Source of the DNA: Halonotius sp046719765
Lineage (GTDB): Archaea; Halobacteriota; Halobacteria; Halobacteriales; Haloferacaceae
DNA: 64,000 nucleotides
Reading direction: 5' to 3'
NCBI RefSeq assembly: GCF_046719765.1
Contig: NZ_JABEBY010000002.1
Span: 152,063 to 216,062, forward strand
Below are positions 1-8,736 of this stretch, in pieces. The position numbers were made by a program, and so were the translations under genes. The stretch's first letter is position 1; each line of letters begins with the position of its first letter. The notes below the pieces were generated by a model. It searched no databases. It was not told the DNA's origin and saw nothing but the letters and a program-made list of their open reading frames with translations.

Positions 1-1
1 G

Positions 2-769
2 ACCCCCCGAACCGACCTGACCGTCTTTGCTGGCGGCAACGCACTTACCGCCGACGCCCTCCTGACCTACCACGCCTACACCGACGACGACCACGCCCGT
101 GAGTACGCCGAGCGTATCCTCGCGGCCGTTGAATCTGACCTTATCGGCACCGACAGCGGCGTCGTCACCCACTACCGCACCGATGATGCGGTCGGCGAGA
201 CCGACCTGCTTGAGGATGCTGCTCGCGTTGTCGGGGCGTGGAGCACTGCCCGGCAGGTGCTCGGTGACGACGACTACACCGCGGTCGCAACGGCTGTCGC
301 CGACAACGCCCTCGAAACACTGGGCGACGGCGCGGCGTTCCGCGACGGCCCCGCCAGTGGCAACGGGCTCTGTGACCGCCCGCTGCGACCCATCGACACG
401 GGCACGGAGTTCGCCGATTCCCTGCTGGATCTCGCGGCCATTACGGGCAACGAGCGGTACCGCGAGGCCGCGACCGACGCCATTGAGGCCTTTGCCGGCG
501 CGTGGGATCGGATCGGTGTGCAGGTCGCGGGCTACGGCAGCGTTGCCGCCCGCCTCACCGGCGGCGATCTCGTTGTCGACGTTGGCGACCCGGCGGGCTC
601 GGATCTTCACCGCGCAGCCCTCAGGATCGCCGACCATGAGGCGGTTGTCGTGCCCAACGCTGATCGCGTTGAGACCGGAACCGCACATGTCCGCGGCAGC
701 GACGCGTCAGCAACGACACCTGAGGAGTTGTTGGAGCAGGTCGGCAAGGCGGCTACCGAGATGAAATAA
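2..769 (+). CDS. C-terminal part of a YyaL-type thioredoxin-domain protein (5' end outside window)
   Basis: The reading frame is open from base 2 and stops at 767-769, giving 255 residues of a longer protein. The visible part fits the C-terminal region of the YyaL / spermatogenesis-associated protein 20 family (DUF255), which joins an N-terminal thioredoxin-like domain to an alpha/alpha-barrel resembling glycoside hydrolases. It ends with the short segment EELLEQVGKAATEMK. Nothing of the thioredoxin domain is in view, so any redox motif is unseen. The family is conserved in haloarchaea but its substrate is unknown. A TrmB-type regulator follows 41 nt downstream on the same strand with its own promoter-like T-rich box. 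Confidence 0.7.
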   Translation, partial: TPRTDLTVFAGGNALTADALLTYHAYTDDDHAREYAERILAAVESDLIGTDSGVVTHYRTDDAVGETDLLEDAARVVGAWSTARQVLGDDDYTAVATAVADNALETLGDGAAFRDGPASGNGLCDRPLRPIDTGTEFADSLLDLAAITGNERYREAATDAIEAFAGAWDRIGVQVAGYGSVAARLTGGDLVVDVGDPAGSDLHRAALRIADHEAVVVPNADRVETGTAHVRGSDASATTPEELLEQVGKAATEMK

Positions 770-810
770 ACGTCCGGTGCGTTTTTGTTACCACGCCCCG
801 ACGCCGATAT

Positions 811-1626
811 ATGGCGAGTCTCCGCGATCTCGGGCTGTCGGAGTATGAAGCCCGGGCGTACCGCGCGCTCCTCCGGAGCGGCCCGACAACCGCAAAGGAG
901 TTGTCACGAACAAGCGAGGTGCCGATGGGACGGATCTACGACGTGCTCAACGGGCTTGAACAGCACCGACTCGTCCGGAGTCAGGCCGCCAGCCGGCCGA
1001 AAAAATACGTTGCCGTCGAGCCCGACGTTGGGTTGGATCGCCTACTGGAGGCCAAACAGCGCGAACTCGACGAACAGGCCGAGCAGTACGCCGAGACCGT
1101 CGAGACGTTGACGAACGATCTGGAGGCGACCGCCCCGGTCAACGGCCAGTTTTGGACGGCTGCGGTCGGCCCCGAGGAGACACTGGAACTCTTGGTTGAG
1201 CGGATCGATGCCGCTGACGATTCGTTACACATTGTCGGCGGCACCCCGGCAGCCGGCCTTGACCTCCAAAACGCAAGCGGCCGCATCGTCGACGGCTTGG
1301 AAGCCGCCTTAGCGCGCGGTGTCGACGTGAAGTTGCTGGTGACACCGGCTGTCGTCGCCAACCTCCCGGAGGAGACGATCGAGACATACGACGCACGATT
1401 GAGCGACCACGACAACTACGCGGTTCGGACACGCGACACGATCGAGGGGACGTTTACCCTGATCGACGGCGTTGAGGTCTGTTTGGAGGTGCCGAACCCG
1501 CTGGATCCACAGCAGGCGTTTGCGATGATCGATCTCAAGGATCGGAGCTTCGCGGCCGACATCGGAGAGGTCTTTCAGCCGCGGTGGGAGAATGCTGATC
1601 CGCTACACGTACCACCACAGCACTGA
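811..1626 (+). CDS. TrmB-family transcriptional regulator
   Basis: The 271-residue protein has the TrmB layout. An N-terminal winged helix (about residues 1-75, LGLSEYEARAYRALL, then PMGRIYDVLNGLE as recognition helix) is followed by a coiled coil (about 80-110). A C-terminal phospholipase-D-like effector domain (about 125-260) contains LHIVGG and FTLIDG. TrmB proteins bind sugars or other metabolites and repress or activate transport and central-metabolism genes. The ATG at 811 lies about 27 nt after a T-rich TATA-like box (781-790), fitting a leaderless message. The target is not evident from neighbours: the thioredoxin-domain gene lies upstream and mptA converges downstream. Confidence 0.8.
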   Translation: MASLRDLGLSEYEARAYRALLRSGPTTAKELSRTSEVPMGRIYDVLNGLEQHRLVRSQAASRPKKYVAVEPDVGLDRLLEAKQRELDEQAEQYAETVETLTNDLEATAPVNGQFWTAAVGPEETLELLVERIDAADDSLHIVGGTPAAGLDLQNASGRIVDGLEAALARGVDVKLLVTPAVVANLPEETIETYDARLSDHDNYAVRTRDTIEGTFTLIDGVEVCLEVPNPLDPQQAFAMIDLKDRSFAADIGEVFQPRWENADPLHVPPQH

Positions 1627-1632
1627 CCGGCT

Positions 1633-2565
1633 TCAGGCGGTACCGTTCAGTTCGGCGCGGAGTTGCCCGATCGTGACCTCGCGTTCGGCGTGGGCGTTGT
1701 GTTGGTGGATCGATTCGTCGTTGGATTGGCGGATGTAGACGACGGCCTCGTCAGAGAGGTGATCGAACTGCTCGACGGCACCCTCCGCTAAGGAGCGAAC
1801 ACAGTCCTCGACGAACTTGGCGTCGGAGTGGGCGGCGAAGGTCATATGATCCTCGTCGGGGCGTTTCGCCATGTTGTAGATCCGCGCGCTCATCGCATCG
1901 CGGGCGATGTCGATGATGTCGCCGAGATCCACGTCGGGGCTCCCCTCGCTGGTGATCGTCAGCGTCGCGTGGCCGCGCTGTGAGTGGCCGGGCTGGGGAA
2001 CGGTATCAAGAAACTCGTCGATGATCTCGCGTTCCACATCGAGCTCCTGGAGCTTTTCGCGGGCGCGTGATTCGGACATCCCCTGCGAGCAGGGACAGAC
2101 CGTCATCCCGGTGACCTCCGCGCCGATCTCCTCGTGGGTGCCGTCGTCGGTGGCGGTCGCGCTGGCGATGATCGTCGCGGTGTTTTGGGTCGGCTTCCCG
2201 CTGGCCGGCGTTTCCTCTTTTGTCACGAGATCGGCGGTCATCTCGACGGTCGCCGTCGACGTATAGTCGTGTTTCGACAGCAGGCGTTCGGCGGCCTCCC
2301 CACAGACATCCTCGACGCGGTAGGCTTCGGCTTCTGTCGTCTCCTCTAAGATCTCGTCGATGACCTCCATGTTGCGGCTCATATCGATCCCTTTGCGGCC
2401 GCCGGGGAGATCGACAAAGACCTCGAACTCGGCCATGAGGACGATCGGCCGTTTGTCCTCGCGTGCAAGTTTGACCAGTTTTTCGACACCCGTTACGCCA
2501 ACCTGACTCAGCCCGACGGCCACATCCGGCTGGGTGGCCTGGACATCGGGCAGTTGGTGACTCAT
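1633..2565 (-). CDS. mptA: GTP cyclohydrolase MptA (type IV)
   Basis: This 310-residue protein belongs to the FolE2/MptA family of Fe(II)-dependent GTP cyclohydrolases, which start pterin synthesis in archaea (tetrahydromethanopterin or folate-type cofactors; in haloarchaea also feeding queuosine/archaeosine-type pathways). Recognisable pieces are GVTGVEKLVKL near the N-terminus, VTGMTVCPCSQGMSE (metal-site Cys and Gly), PGHSQRGHATLTI and the C-terminal ESIHQHNAHAE. The start at 2565 (MSHQLPDVQATQPDV) was chosen over an upstream ATG because the family begins there and a TATA-like box lies near 2588-2596 on the minus strand, about 27 nt upstream. Confidence 0.92.
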   Translation of the reverse strand: MSHQLPDVQATQPDVAVGLSQVGVTGVEKLVKLAREDKRPIVLMAEFEVFVDLPGGRKGIDMSRNMEVIDEILEETTEAEAYRVEDVCGEAAERLLSKHDYTSTATVEMTADLVTKEETPASGKPTQNTATIIASATATDDGTHEEIGAEVTGMTVCPCSQGMSESRAREKLQELDVEREIIDEFLDTVPQPGHSQRGHATLTITSEGSPDVDLGDIIDIARDAMSARIYNMAKRPDEDHMTFAAHSDAKFVEDCVRSLAEGAVEQFDHLSDEAVVYIRQSNDESIHQHNAHAEREVTIGQLRAELNGTA

Positions 2566-2660
2566 CAACCTTGATAGGCGTGTCGCCTGATTATGACTTT
2601 CGGTGCCCTGAGCAGGTCGGACACAACCGTCAGCGACGACCATAGTGTGCTGCCCACCAC

Positions 2661-3692
2661 CTACGTCGCCGCAACGAGATTGATGACGCCGATGGTCTCC
2701 GCCAGCACCCACACGACAAAGAGCCCATAGGCGACAAGCAGCGCGTACGCCTCCGGCGTTGTCAACGAGAGATCGGTGCGGAGGAACCCAAACAACAGCA
2801 CCGTCGCCAGCGTGAGCACGCCAAACATCGGGACGGCGACGGCGAAGTTGATCGAAACGGTGCCGATGAGCAACACCCCGATCGGGATCGCCACCAGCAG
2901 ATCAAACGTATTCGAGCCCAACACGTTGCCGAGGCTGGTCAGCCCTCTCCCCTCCCGGGCAGCCCGCACGCTGACCAGTGTATCCGGCAGGCTCGTCACT
3001 GCTGCAATGATCGTCACGCCGGCGAGAAAATCCGGAATCCCGAAGGTGTGTGTGAGGATCTCGACAGCACTCACCAACTGTTCGACGCCGACAAGGATCA
3101 ACAGCAGCCCGCCGGCCAGCGTCGCCCACTGCCGACCGATCGCATCGCTGAGCTCGATCGCACCGGTGTACTCGCTGACATCCTGCCACTGAATGAAGAG
3201 ATACAGCCCATACAGCAACAGCGGCAGCATCGCCAGCGGGCGGGTGACCTGTCCGGACAGGGCTGGTGCGTCAGGGGTTGGTATGTAGATCACGCCGAGG
3301 GCAAAGGTGATCAACAGCGTGGCGACGGCGACCATGTAGAACTGCGCTTCCTTGTAGACGAGTTCGCGGTTTGTTTCGAGGTTTCCGGTCGCCGCCAGCC
3401 CGGCCAACGCCGGGATGACGAGAATGTTGAAGATGGCCGAGCCGACGATCCCGCCGACGCCCATATCGAAGACGCCGGCAAGCGCGGTGAAGACAACGCT
3501 GGCAAGCTCCGGAAAGCTTGAGCCGACGGCGACGACGATCGACCCCTGGACGACCGGCGGGAGCCCGTAGTGTGCCGACAGCTGTTCGGCGGAGGATTCC
3601 AGCCAGCCGCTGCCGACCCAGATGACCGCGGTTGTGAGGACGATCATCCCGACGGCGACAGCCGGCGACGCGGGCAACAGGCCACCGAGCAT
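2661..3692 (-). CDS. Sodium/calcium exchanger family membrane protein
   Basis: The 343-residue protein has about ten membrane segments and the two alpha-repeats of the Ca2+/cation antiporter (CaCA) family. Repeat one contains GSSFPELASVV and GSAIFNILVI (about residues 57-95); repeat two contains VTSLPDTLVSV and NVLGSNTFDLL (about 230-265). The Glu and Asp in these repeats bind ions. It probably extrudes Ca2+ using the Na+ gradient. A TATA-like box (TATTAACC on the minus strand, 3718-3725) stands about 27 nt before the ATG, implying a leaderless message. It is followed by mptA on the same strand, with a separate promoter. Confidence 0.88.
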   Translation of the reverse strand: MLGGLLPASPAVAVGMIVLTTAVIWVGSGWLESSAEQLSAHYGLPPVVQGSIVVAVGSSFPELASVVFTALAGVFDMGVGGIVGSAIFNILVIPALAGLAATGNLETNRELVYKEAQFYMVAVATLLITFALGVIYIPTPDAPALSGQVTRPLAMLPLLLYGLYLFIQWQDVSEYTGAIELSDAIGRQWATLAGGLLLILVGVEQLVSAVEILTHTFGIPDFLAGVTIIAAVTSLPDTLVSVRAAREGRGLTSLGNVLGSNTFDLLVAIPIGVLLIGTVSINFAVAVPMFGVLTLATVLLFGFLRTDLSLTTPEAYALLVAYGLFVVWVLAETIGVINLVAAT

Positions 3693-3762
3693 TACTCTCG
3701 GCTTCCGTGTCAGGGGGGTTAATACTGTTTACTCGGTGGCTGTCACGCGTGTTTGTCTCCCC

Positions 3763-4833
3763 TTACAACCCGGTTGGGCGTGTCCCAAGTTCGACCTGCA
3801 CCGTTTGTTCGCGTCCATCCCGCAGCACCGTTAGGTCGACTGTCTCGCCGGGGCTGGTCTCCAAGGCGAGATAGCTTCCTAACCCCTCGCTCGTCTCGAT
3901 CGGTCTGTCGTCGACCGCGCGGATCACGTCGCCGCCGACGGGGACACGCTCACCGTCGACGACCGTGATCTCGCTGCTCGCTTCGAGTCGGCCGTCGCTG
4001 GGGCCGCCGGGGGCGACGCCAACGACGAGTAGCCCACGAGAGGCTGGCAGGTCGTTGACGCGGGCGACCGTCGGCGTCACGTCATCGAAGGAGACGCCCA
4101 TGTAGGCGTGGTCGTAGTCGCCGGTGGCGAGCAATTCGGGGACGACCCGCTGGGTGAGCGCGGCCGAGATGCCGAACCCGATGTTGTCGCCGCCACCGGA
4201 GTTGATGACGGCGACGACATCGCCGTCGAGATCGACCAGCGGCCCACCGCTGTTGCCGGGGTTGACCGGGGCGTCGGTCTGGATCGCATCCGGGATGTCG
4301 AAGCCCGCCGGCGAGGGGATTGAGCGGTCGACACCGCTGATAATCCCACTTGTCATCGTCCCGTTGAGGTTGTATGGGTTACCGATCGCCAGCACCCGTT
4401 GGCCCACCTCTGGGTCATCGTCCGTAAACGACAGCGGGCTCGCTGCCTCGGGCACATCGTCGACAGCAAGAACCGCGAGATCGCTGTGAGGGTCGCTGCC
4501 AACGACTGTGGCGGTGCTCCACCGGCCTTCGGTGAATCTGACCGCCGCCGACTGTGCGGTGCCGACGACGTGGGCGTTGGTGATGACGTGGTGGTCGTCG
4601 TACATGAACCCGGTACCCTGGCCGTCGGTCTCGACGAGGACAACCGAATCGATCGTCGCCTCGTAGATCTCGGTGTAGTCATCCGGCGTGGCGTCCGGTT
4701 GTCTCTCATCGCTTTCGTCCGTCCCCGGTTCCGGTGACGACGTTGACAGCGGCGAGCTACAGCCAGCGAGCCCGGCGAGTGCTGCGGCCCCGCCCGTGCA
4801 AATGATCTCTCTCCGCGTTGGCTGTGCACTCAT
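3763..4833 (-). CDS. HtrA/Deg-type serine protease, probable Tat lipoprotein
   Basis: The N-terminus carries a twin-arginine motif (TRREII, residues 6-11), a hydrophobic stretch and a lipobox LAGC (22-25), so the protein is probably exported by Tat and lipid-anchored outside the cell. The S1C protease domain has a complete triad: His88 (TNAHVV), Asp118 (SDLAVL) and Ser195 (NPGNSGGPL). A PDZ domain fills about residues 255-350. The family degrades or refolds misfolded exported proteins. The length, 356 residues, is normal for a one-PDZ Deg protease. The 5' flank contains a short direct repeat of ATATCGG (4833-4849) and a TATA-like box near 4857-4865. Confidence 0.9.
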   Translation of the reverse strand: MSAQPTRREIICTGGAAALAGLAGCSSPLSTSSPEPGTDESDERQPDATPDDYTEIYEATIDSVVLVETDGQGTGFMYDDHHVITNAHVVGTAQSAAVRFTEGRWSTATVVGSDPHSDLAVLAVDDVPEAASPLSFTDDDPEVGQRVLAIGNPYNLNGTMTSGIISGVDRSIPSPAGFDIPDAIQTDAPVNPGNSGGPLVDLDGDVVAVINSGGGDNIGFGISAALTQRVVPELLATGDYDHAYMGVSFDDVTPTVARVNDLPASRGLLVVGVAPGGPSDGRLEASSEITVVDGERVPVGGDVIRAVDDRPIETSEGLGSYLALETSPGETVDLTVLRDGREQTVQVELGTRPTGL

Positions 4834-4901
4834 ATCGGATCAATATCGGCCGTTGCTATGTGAATATCTTCTGGTCGTGTCGATCTCGTTGCTGTCGCCC
4901 G

Positions 4902-5315
4902 TTAGGGCCAGTCGTCGCGCGTCTCGCCCTCGAACAGTTCCTCGTCGTCGGACTCCGCGGCCAGTTCCCACTCGGCGGCCTCGGCGGCCTCCGCCAAGGG
5001 AAGATACTCCCAGCCGGCCGCCTCGGCGATCGCTTCGTCGTCCTCGGTGGTGCCGACAAAGACGTGCCGTTCGGTGTCGAACTGCTCGGCGACGTTTTCA
5101 AGACTCTCTCCAACGCCGCGGGGCCCCGAAAAGAAGTCCTGTCGCACCCGGTGTTTCCGGGTGAAGTTGGTCACGACGTAGGTCGGCTTCTCGCTGACAA
5201 CGCCGACGTACTCCGTCCACTGTCGGGCATCAGTCACCACAACCCCTGGATCAGCCAGCGATTGCAGGGCCGCAAGCTCAAATGCGAGGGTCATCTCGCC
5301 GCTGCCTCCGTCCAT
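4902..5315 (-). CDS. Conserved halobacterial protein of unknown function (DUF7124-like)
   Basis: This soluble acidic protein of 137 residues resembles a haloarchaeal family that I recall as DUF7124. The core contains LAFELAALQSLADPG, EYVGVVSEKPTYVVTNF and a basic RKHRVRQDFF segment. The C-terminus is alanine/glutamate rich and ends GETRDDWP. No catalytic motif is recognised. A second Met at 5294 would give 130 residues; 5315 is kept because a TTTTC box lies about 25 nt upstream of it. The neighbours (HtrA protease, FAD reductase) do not indicate a role. Confidence 0.65.
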   Translation of the reverse strand: MDGGSGEMTLAFELAALQSLADPGVVVTDARQWTEYVGVVSEKPTYVVTNFTRKHRVRQDFFSGPRGVGESLENVAEQFDTERHVFVGTTEDDEAIAEAAGWEYLPLAEAAEAAEWELAAESDDEELFEGETRDDWP

Positions 5316-5395
5316 ACCTGGGGTAACCTACGGGTGCCGAAAACCGCTTCGCTTCACCGACTGTCGCCGCTGGCCGGGACTCGCCGGCGTGATCG

Positions 5396-6640
5396 CTACT
5401 GCTGTTGTTCCTGCACCGGTGCGATGTCGTCGGCCTCAAACTCCTCGTTGAGCAGCGTCTCGGTCTGGTCGCCGACCGGGATCTCCTCGCGCATGAGCTC
5501 CTTGTAGCCGCTCTGGGGGGCGAGATCGCCGATCAACACGCCGCCGACAACCTTGCCGTCCTTGATGGCGACGCGCCGCCACTCGTTGTCGCCGTAGGCC
5601 TGCGACACATATTCGTCGCCGATCGTTGGATGGCCAAACGAGAGGAAGGGGAAATCGAAGTGGGTGATCGAATACGACGACACCCAGCGAAAGCCGTCGC
5701 TTTCGGGCTCGATCATGTTTTTCGCGGCGATGGTGCCCTGCTCTTTGGCCGACCCCCACGACCCGTTCTGTGCGTACTCGCCGAGAATCGTATCGTAGTA
5801 CCGTGTCAGATCGCCGGCGGCGAAGATGTCGTCGAGGCTGGTGCGCATATACTCGTCGACGACGACGCCGTCGTCCTGTTCGATATCGAGATCCTGCAGC
5901 AGCTCGATGTTGAAGTTGAGGCCGATAGCGATGCCGACGAAATCCGAGTCGAACTGTTCGCCGTTGGGGTCGATCGTTGCCTCAACGTGGCCCTCGTCGT
6001 CGGTCTCGAAGTGATCGACACCGCTCTGGAAGACGGGTGTGACGCCGCGTTCCCGCATCGCGTCGTGCATGATCTCCGCGCCCTCCTCGGTGAGCGCGTA
6101 CCGCCACCAGCAGTCTCCGCGCATGAGGTAGTTGGCTTCGACTTCCTGTTCGCCACAGATCGCCGCGAGGTCGATGCCGAGCAGCCCCGCGCCGACGATG
6201 GTTGCCGAGTCGGCTCCTTCGATGTGGTCGCGGATGTTCCGGGCGTCCTGGAACGTCCAGAAGTGATGAACCCCGTCGGCGTCGCTGTTGTCGACCGGGA
6301 GCTGTGTCGGGGTGCCGCCGGTCGCAACGAGGAGCTTGTCGTAGCCGATCGTTTCGTCCTCGTGGGTCGAAACGGTGTGATCGTCGGGATCGATGTTTGT
6401 GACGACGGTGTTGAGCCGGAGATCGATATCACGGTCGACATACCAGCTCTCGTCGTGGATCGAAATCGGGGCCTCGGGGAGCTTGCCCTTGGCGTACTCC
6501 TTGATGAGGATCCGGTTGTAGAGGGCCTCGCCCTCCTCGGTGATGACGGTGATCTCGGCGTCCGGGGCCTCCTCCCGGAGCGTCTCCGCGGCGGAGCTGC
6601 CCGCGATCCCGTCACCGATAACGACGTACGATGCTGTCAT
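5396..6640 (-). CDS. FAD/NAD(P)-dependent pyridine nucleotide-disulfide family oxidoreductase
   Basis: The 414-residue flavoprotein has an FAD-binding GxGxxG (YVVIGDGIAGSSAAE, residues 5-19), a second NAD(P)-binding dinucleotide fold (ATIVGAGLLGIDLAA, about 155) and the FAD signature DDIFAAGDLTRYYD (about 285). It resembles rubredoxin reductase and the FAD part of nitrite reductases, so it probably passes electrons from NAD(P)H to a small redox protein. No redox-active CxxC pair is seen. The start at 6640 is preferred to 6730 because the dinucleotide fold begins at once and a TATA-like box (CTTTACC on the minus strand, 6663-6670) lies 27 nt upstream. A DUF6149 gene is divergent. Confidence 0.82.
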   Translation of the reverse strand: MTASYVVIGDGIAGSSAAETLREEAPDAEITVITEEGEALYNRILIKEYAKGKLPEAPISIHDESWYVDRDIDLRLNTVVTNIDPDDHTVSTHEDETIGYDKLLVATGGTPTQLPVDNSDADGVHHFWTFQDARNIRDHIEGADSATIVGAGLLGIDLAAICGEQEVEANYLMRGDCWWRYALTEEGAEIMHDAMRERGVTPVFQSGVDHFETDDEGHVEATIDPNGEQFDSDFVGIAIGLNFNIELLQDLDIEQDDGVVVDEYMRTSLDDIFAAGDLTRYYDTILGEYAQNGSWGSAKEQGTIAAKNMIEPESDGFRWVSSYSITHFDFPFLSFGHPTIGDEYVSQAYGDNEWRRVAIKDGKVVGGVLIGDLAPQSGYKELMREEIPVGDQTETLLNEEFEADDIAPVQEQQQ

Positions 6641-6872
6641 ATCCCCGCGTTCGTGATCCGGGGTAAAGGAGGTTGCTATCGACGCGGAACCGTTGACAAC
6701 CGTCCATACCGTGTTGGTTCGACCGGACAAACTTGGTTCTGCCAGCCGCTGTCCGGCCGATTTCCGCCCGTTTTCATCTCGTCGCCCTCGCTTCCGACCG
6801 TTCGCTCCTGTCGACGCTGCTGTTCTCCCACGTCGTGGGCTTCAAGAGTGTTCAACCCCTACCGGTGGTACG

Positions 6873-7490
6873 ATGAAGATCCGCCAAAATATCCGCCACT
6901 GGGCGGCGAAAAACGCGCTGACCGCGCCCGTCCTCGGCGATATTGCCAACGACAAGCTCGTCGATATGCACACCGACATCTTCCTCGGGAAAGCCGACGA
7001 GGACGCCCGCGAGGCCCGCCGCGACCACCTCGATGGCTTCTTCGATGCGACGATGGACACCTACGTCGCCGCGCTTGAAGCCGGGCTCACAGAGGCAAAA
7101 GCCCGCGAGATCACCCACATTCAGGCCAACTTCGATTTCTTCAACCACGGCTGGACGGAGATGATGGAGATCCCCGCCGAGGAGTTTGAGGAGCACTTCC
7201 GTCGCTACGAGGACTTTTTCAAACGATATGGGATCACCGTTGACGATCCGCTCGGCGAGTTCCGGCCGGTCGATGGGATCCCCGAGGCGCCCGAAACGCC
7301 CGACAAACGCGACCAGCCAGCCTACGAGAACGCGATCGCCGGCTTCGCCGACGACGTGTACGTTGAGGACGGCGACGGCGAGCTCCACGTCGGCTCCGGG
7401 GCCGCCGAACCCGCCGACGCCGATCCGCGCAACGCTCCCGGCATGAGCGACGCCGTCGACAACGCCGACACCGAGCGGGCCGATAGCTAA
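6873..7490 (+). CDS. DUF6149-like halobacterial protein of unknown function
   Basis: This 205-residue helical soluble protein begins MKIRQNIRHWAAKNALT and contains THIQANFDFFNHGW and EEFEEHFRRYEDFF. The last 60 residues are acidic and low in complexity. It matches a haloarchaeal family that I recall as DUF6149 and that is often found next to an FAD-dependent reductase, as here (divergent, 232 nt apart). The neighbourhood suggests a redox- or membrane-related role but no motif shows one. The start follows the first conserved segment; a longer frame upstream is basic and proline-rich, unlike real haloarchaeal coding sequence. Confidence 0.7.
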   Translation: MKIRQNIRHWAAKNALTAPVLGDIANDKLVDMHTDIFLGKADEDAREARRDHLDGFFDATMDTYVAALEAGLTEAKAREITHIQANFDFFNHGWTEMMEIPAEEFEEHFRRYEDFFKRYGITVDDPLGEFRPVDGIPEAPETPDKRDQPAYENAIAGFADDVYVEDGDGELHVGSGAAEPADADPRNAPGMSDAVDNADTERADS

Positions 7491-7544
7491 GTGCGATCGA
7501 TCCGATAACACGGGATTTAATCTCTCCTCACCCGAAACCCATCT

Positions 7545-8078
7545 ATGGCTACCCCACGTGTCCCGGGCGACCCCGGCGAGCAACTCGACCTCCCGTGCGG
7601 CGAGTCGGTCGCCGTCACTGATCTCGATCTCGGGATGCGCGAGTACGACTGTGACTGTGGCGCAACCCACGCTGTCGTGATGGACGTTCATCCGCCGGAT
7701 CGGTTCCTCCCGGAGTTTCTGGTTGGCGTGCTCCAGGAGGCCATCCAGACCACCAGCGAGGAGATGCCGGAGTTCGGAACGCCACACCTGCTCGGCATCG
7801 TCCTTGAGGAGTTCCCCGAACAGGTCGTCTCCTACGATGCGACCGAGGAGCCGGATGTCGGCTTTGCCTTGCTTTGGCTCACTGACTTCGATTCCCGAAC
7901 CCTCCATGAACGTATCGTCGAACTCGTCATCGAGCTGATGGAACATGCGGTCAGCCATGCCGACGACAGCAGCGCGCTCACCGAGTTTGAGGCGAAGATG
8001 CACGAGTTCGATGTGGCGGCGTTCGTCGAGCAGTACCGCGAGGAGCGCGACCTCGAAGCAGAGCAATTTACCCCGTAG
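7545..8078 (+). CDS. DUF5815-like halobacterial protein with zinc-ribbon-like start
   Basis: The 177-residue acidic protein has a CDCG motif near residue 45 (REYDCDCGATHAVVMDVHPPDRF) and a mostly helical remainder. It fits a haloarchaeal family of unknown function that I recall as DUF5815. A TTTAAT box near 7513 lies about 27 nt before the ATG, so the message is probably leaderless. The downstream 157 nt hold a 12-bp palindrome and the promoter of the next small gene. No enzymatic role can be assigned. Confidence 0.7.
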   Translation: MATPRVPGDPGEQLDLPCGESVAVTDLDLGMREYDCDCGATHAVVMDVHPPDRFLPEFLVGVLQEAIQTTSEEMPEFGTPHLLGIVLEEFPEQVVSYDATEEPDVGFALLWLTDFDSRTLHERIVELVIELMEHAVSHADDSSALTEFEAKMHEFDVAAFVEQYREERDLEAEQFTP

Positions 8079-8186
8079 TTGCCCGGTGGCAGCCGACAGA
8101 GTCAGACACGTTTTCGGTTGTTGACACAATTGAATATCGACGAAACCGCTGTATCACCGCCGGAGCCGGCTATGTAAGCGGTTGTC

Positions 8187-8198
8187 TGACAGCTGTCA
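8187..8198. promoter_or_regulatory. Perfect 12-bp palindrome upstream of a small gene
   Basis: The sequence TGACAGCTGTCA is fully self-complementary. It sits 38 nt before the ATG at 8236, around where a regulator would flank the promoter. It is a candidate operator seen directly in the sequence; no regulator is known and chance cannot be excluded. Confidence 0.3.
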
Positions 8199-8235
8199 CA
8201 CACAGATTGAAACCGTTTGCGCTGCTAGTGTGGGT

Positions 8236-8460
8236 ATGCAGACCACACCGAGTGATTTTGACCGCGTCGAAGGTGTGCTTGCGTCCGCCGACGAGCCGTT
8301 GACCGCCCGTGAGATTCTTGCTGCTCTGGAGGATGCCGACGCCGAGACGACGTTTGACAGCCCACACCAGCTTGCGACGGTACTCGGCCGCCGGGCGAAA
8401 ACCGGCGAGATCACCGTGATCGCCCAACAGCCCTACCGGTACACGCTCAGCGAGAGCTAA
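8236..8460 (+). CDS. Small winged-helix-like protein of unknown function
   Basis: This is a 74-residue acidic protein. The pattern SADEPLTAREILAALEDA, HQLATVLGRRAKTGEITVI and YRYTLSES has the helix-helix-wing spacing of a small winged-helix DNA-binding fold, with 'LTAREILAAL' as first helix and 'LATVLGRRAKTGEI' as recognition helix plus wing. The start at 8236 (MQTTPSDF) was preferred to 8182 because the upstream extension overlaps a palindrome and contains cysteines atypical of the family. It may be a regulator, but that is inference from fold only. Confidence 0.6.
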   Translation: MQTTPSDFDRVEGVLASADEPLTAREILAALEDADAETTFDSPHQLATVLGRRAKTGEITVIAQQPYRYTLSES

Positions 8461-8474
8461 CGTTACACCGACGC

Positions 8475-8630
8475 TCAGTTCCGCGGAACGCTGATGTTTT
8501 GAACCGCTCCTCCACAGGCTGGACACCGCCGTCCGCCGTCAGTCTCTTCGAGCCGCGCGCCACAGCCTGTACACTCAAACCGGGTGTCGGTGTCGACCGC
8601 CGCGTGTAAGGTTGGAAAGTGTAATGCCAT
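8475..8630 (-). CDS. Rubrerythrin-like zinc-ribbon miniprotein
   Basis: The 51-residue protein carries two knuckles, ECTGCGARL (Cys20, Cys23) and RRCPACGGAV (Cys36, Cys39), forming a four-cysteine zinc or iron site, and ends QNISVPRN. This matches the haloarchaeal rubrerythrin-like small proteins (DUF7129-type as I recall). A strong TATA box (TTATATAC on the minus strand, 8651-8659) lies about 25 nt before the ATG, so the message is leaderless. Its partner is unknown. It converges on the small winged-helix gene with a 14-nt gap. Confidence 0.72.
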   Translation of the reverse strand: MALHFPTLHAAVDTDTRFECTGCGARLEETDGGRRCPACGGAVQNISVPRN

Positions 8631-8736
8631 ACCGTCCCAAAGACGTTTGTGTATATAATCTTCACGCCCGACTTGAGCGCATATACAGAAGAATAAAAGG
8701 AATATAAATTTATTTCTTACAGTATTTCTTGGTATT

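Noticed and set aside
5405..6830. Long plus-strand frame opposite the FAD oxidoreductase
   Set aside because: The opposite strand holds a clear flavoprotein with both dinucleotide folds; the plus-strand text is a GC-driven shadow without motifs.
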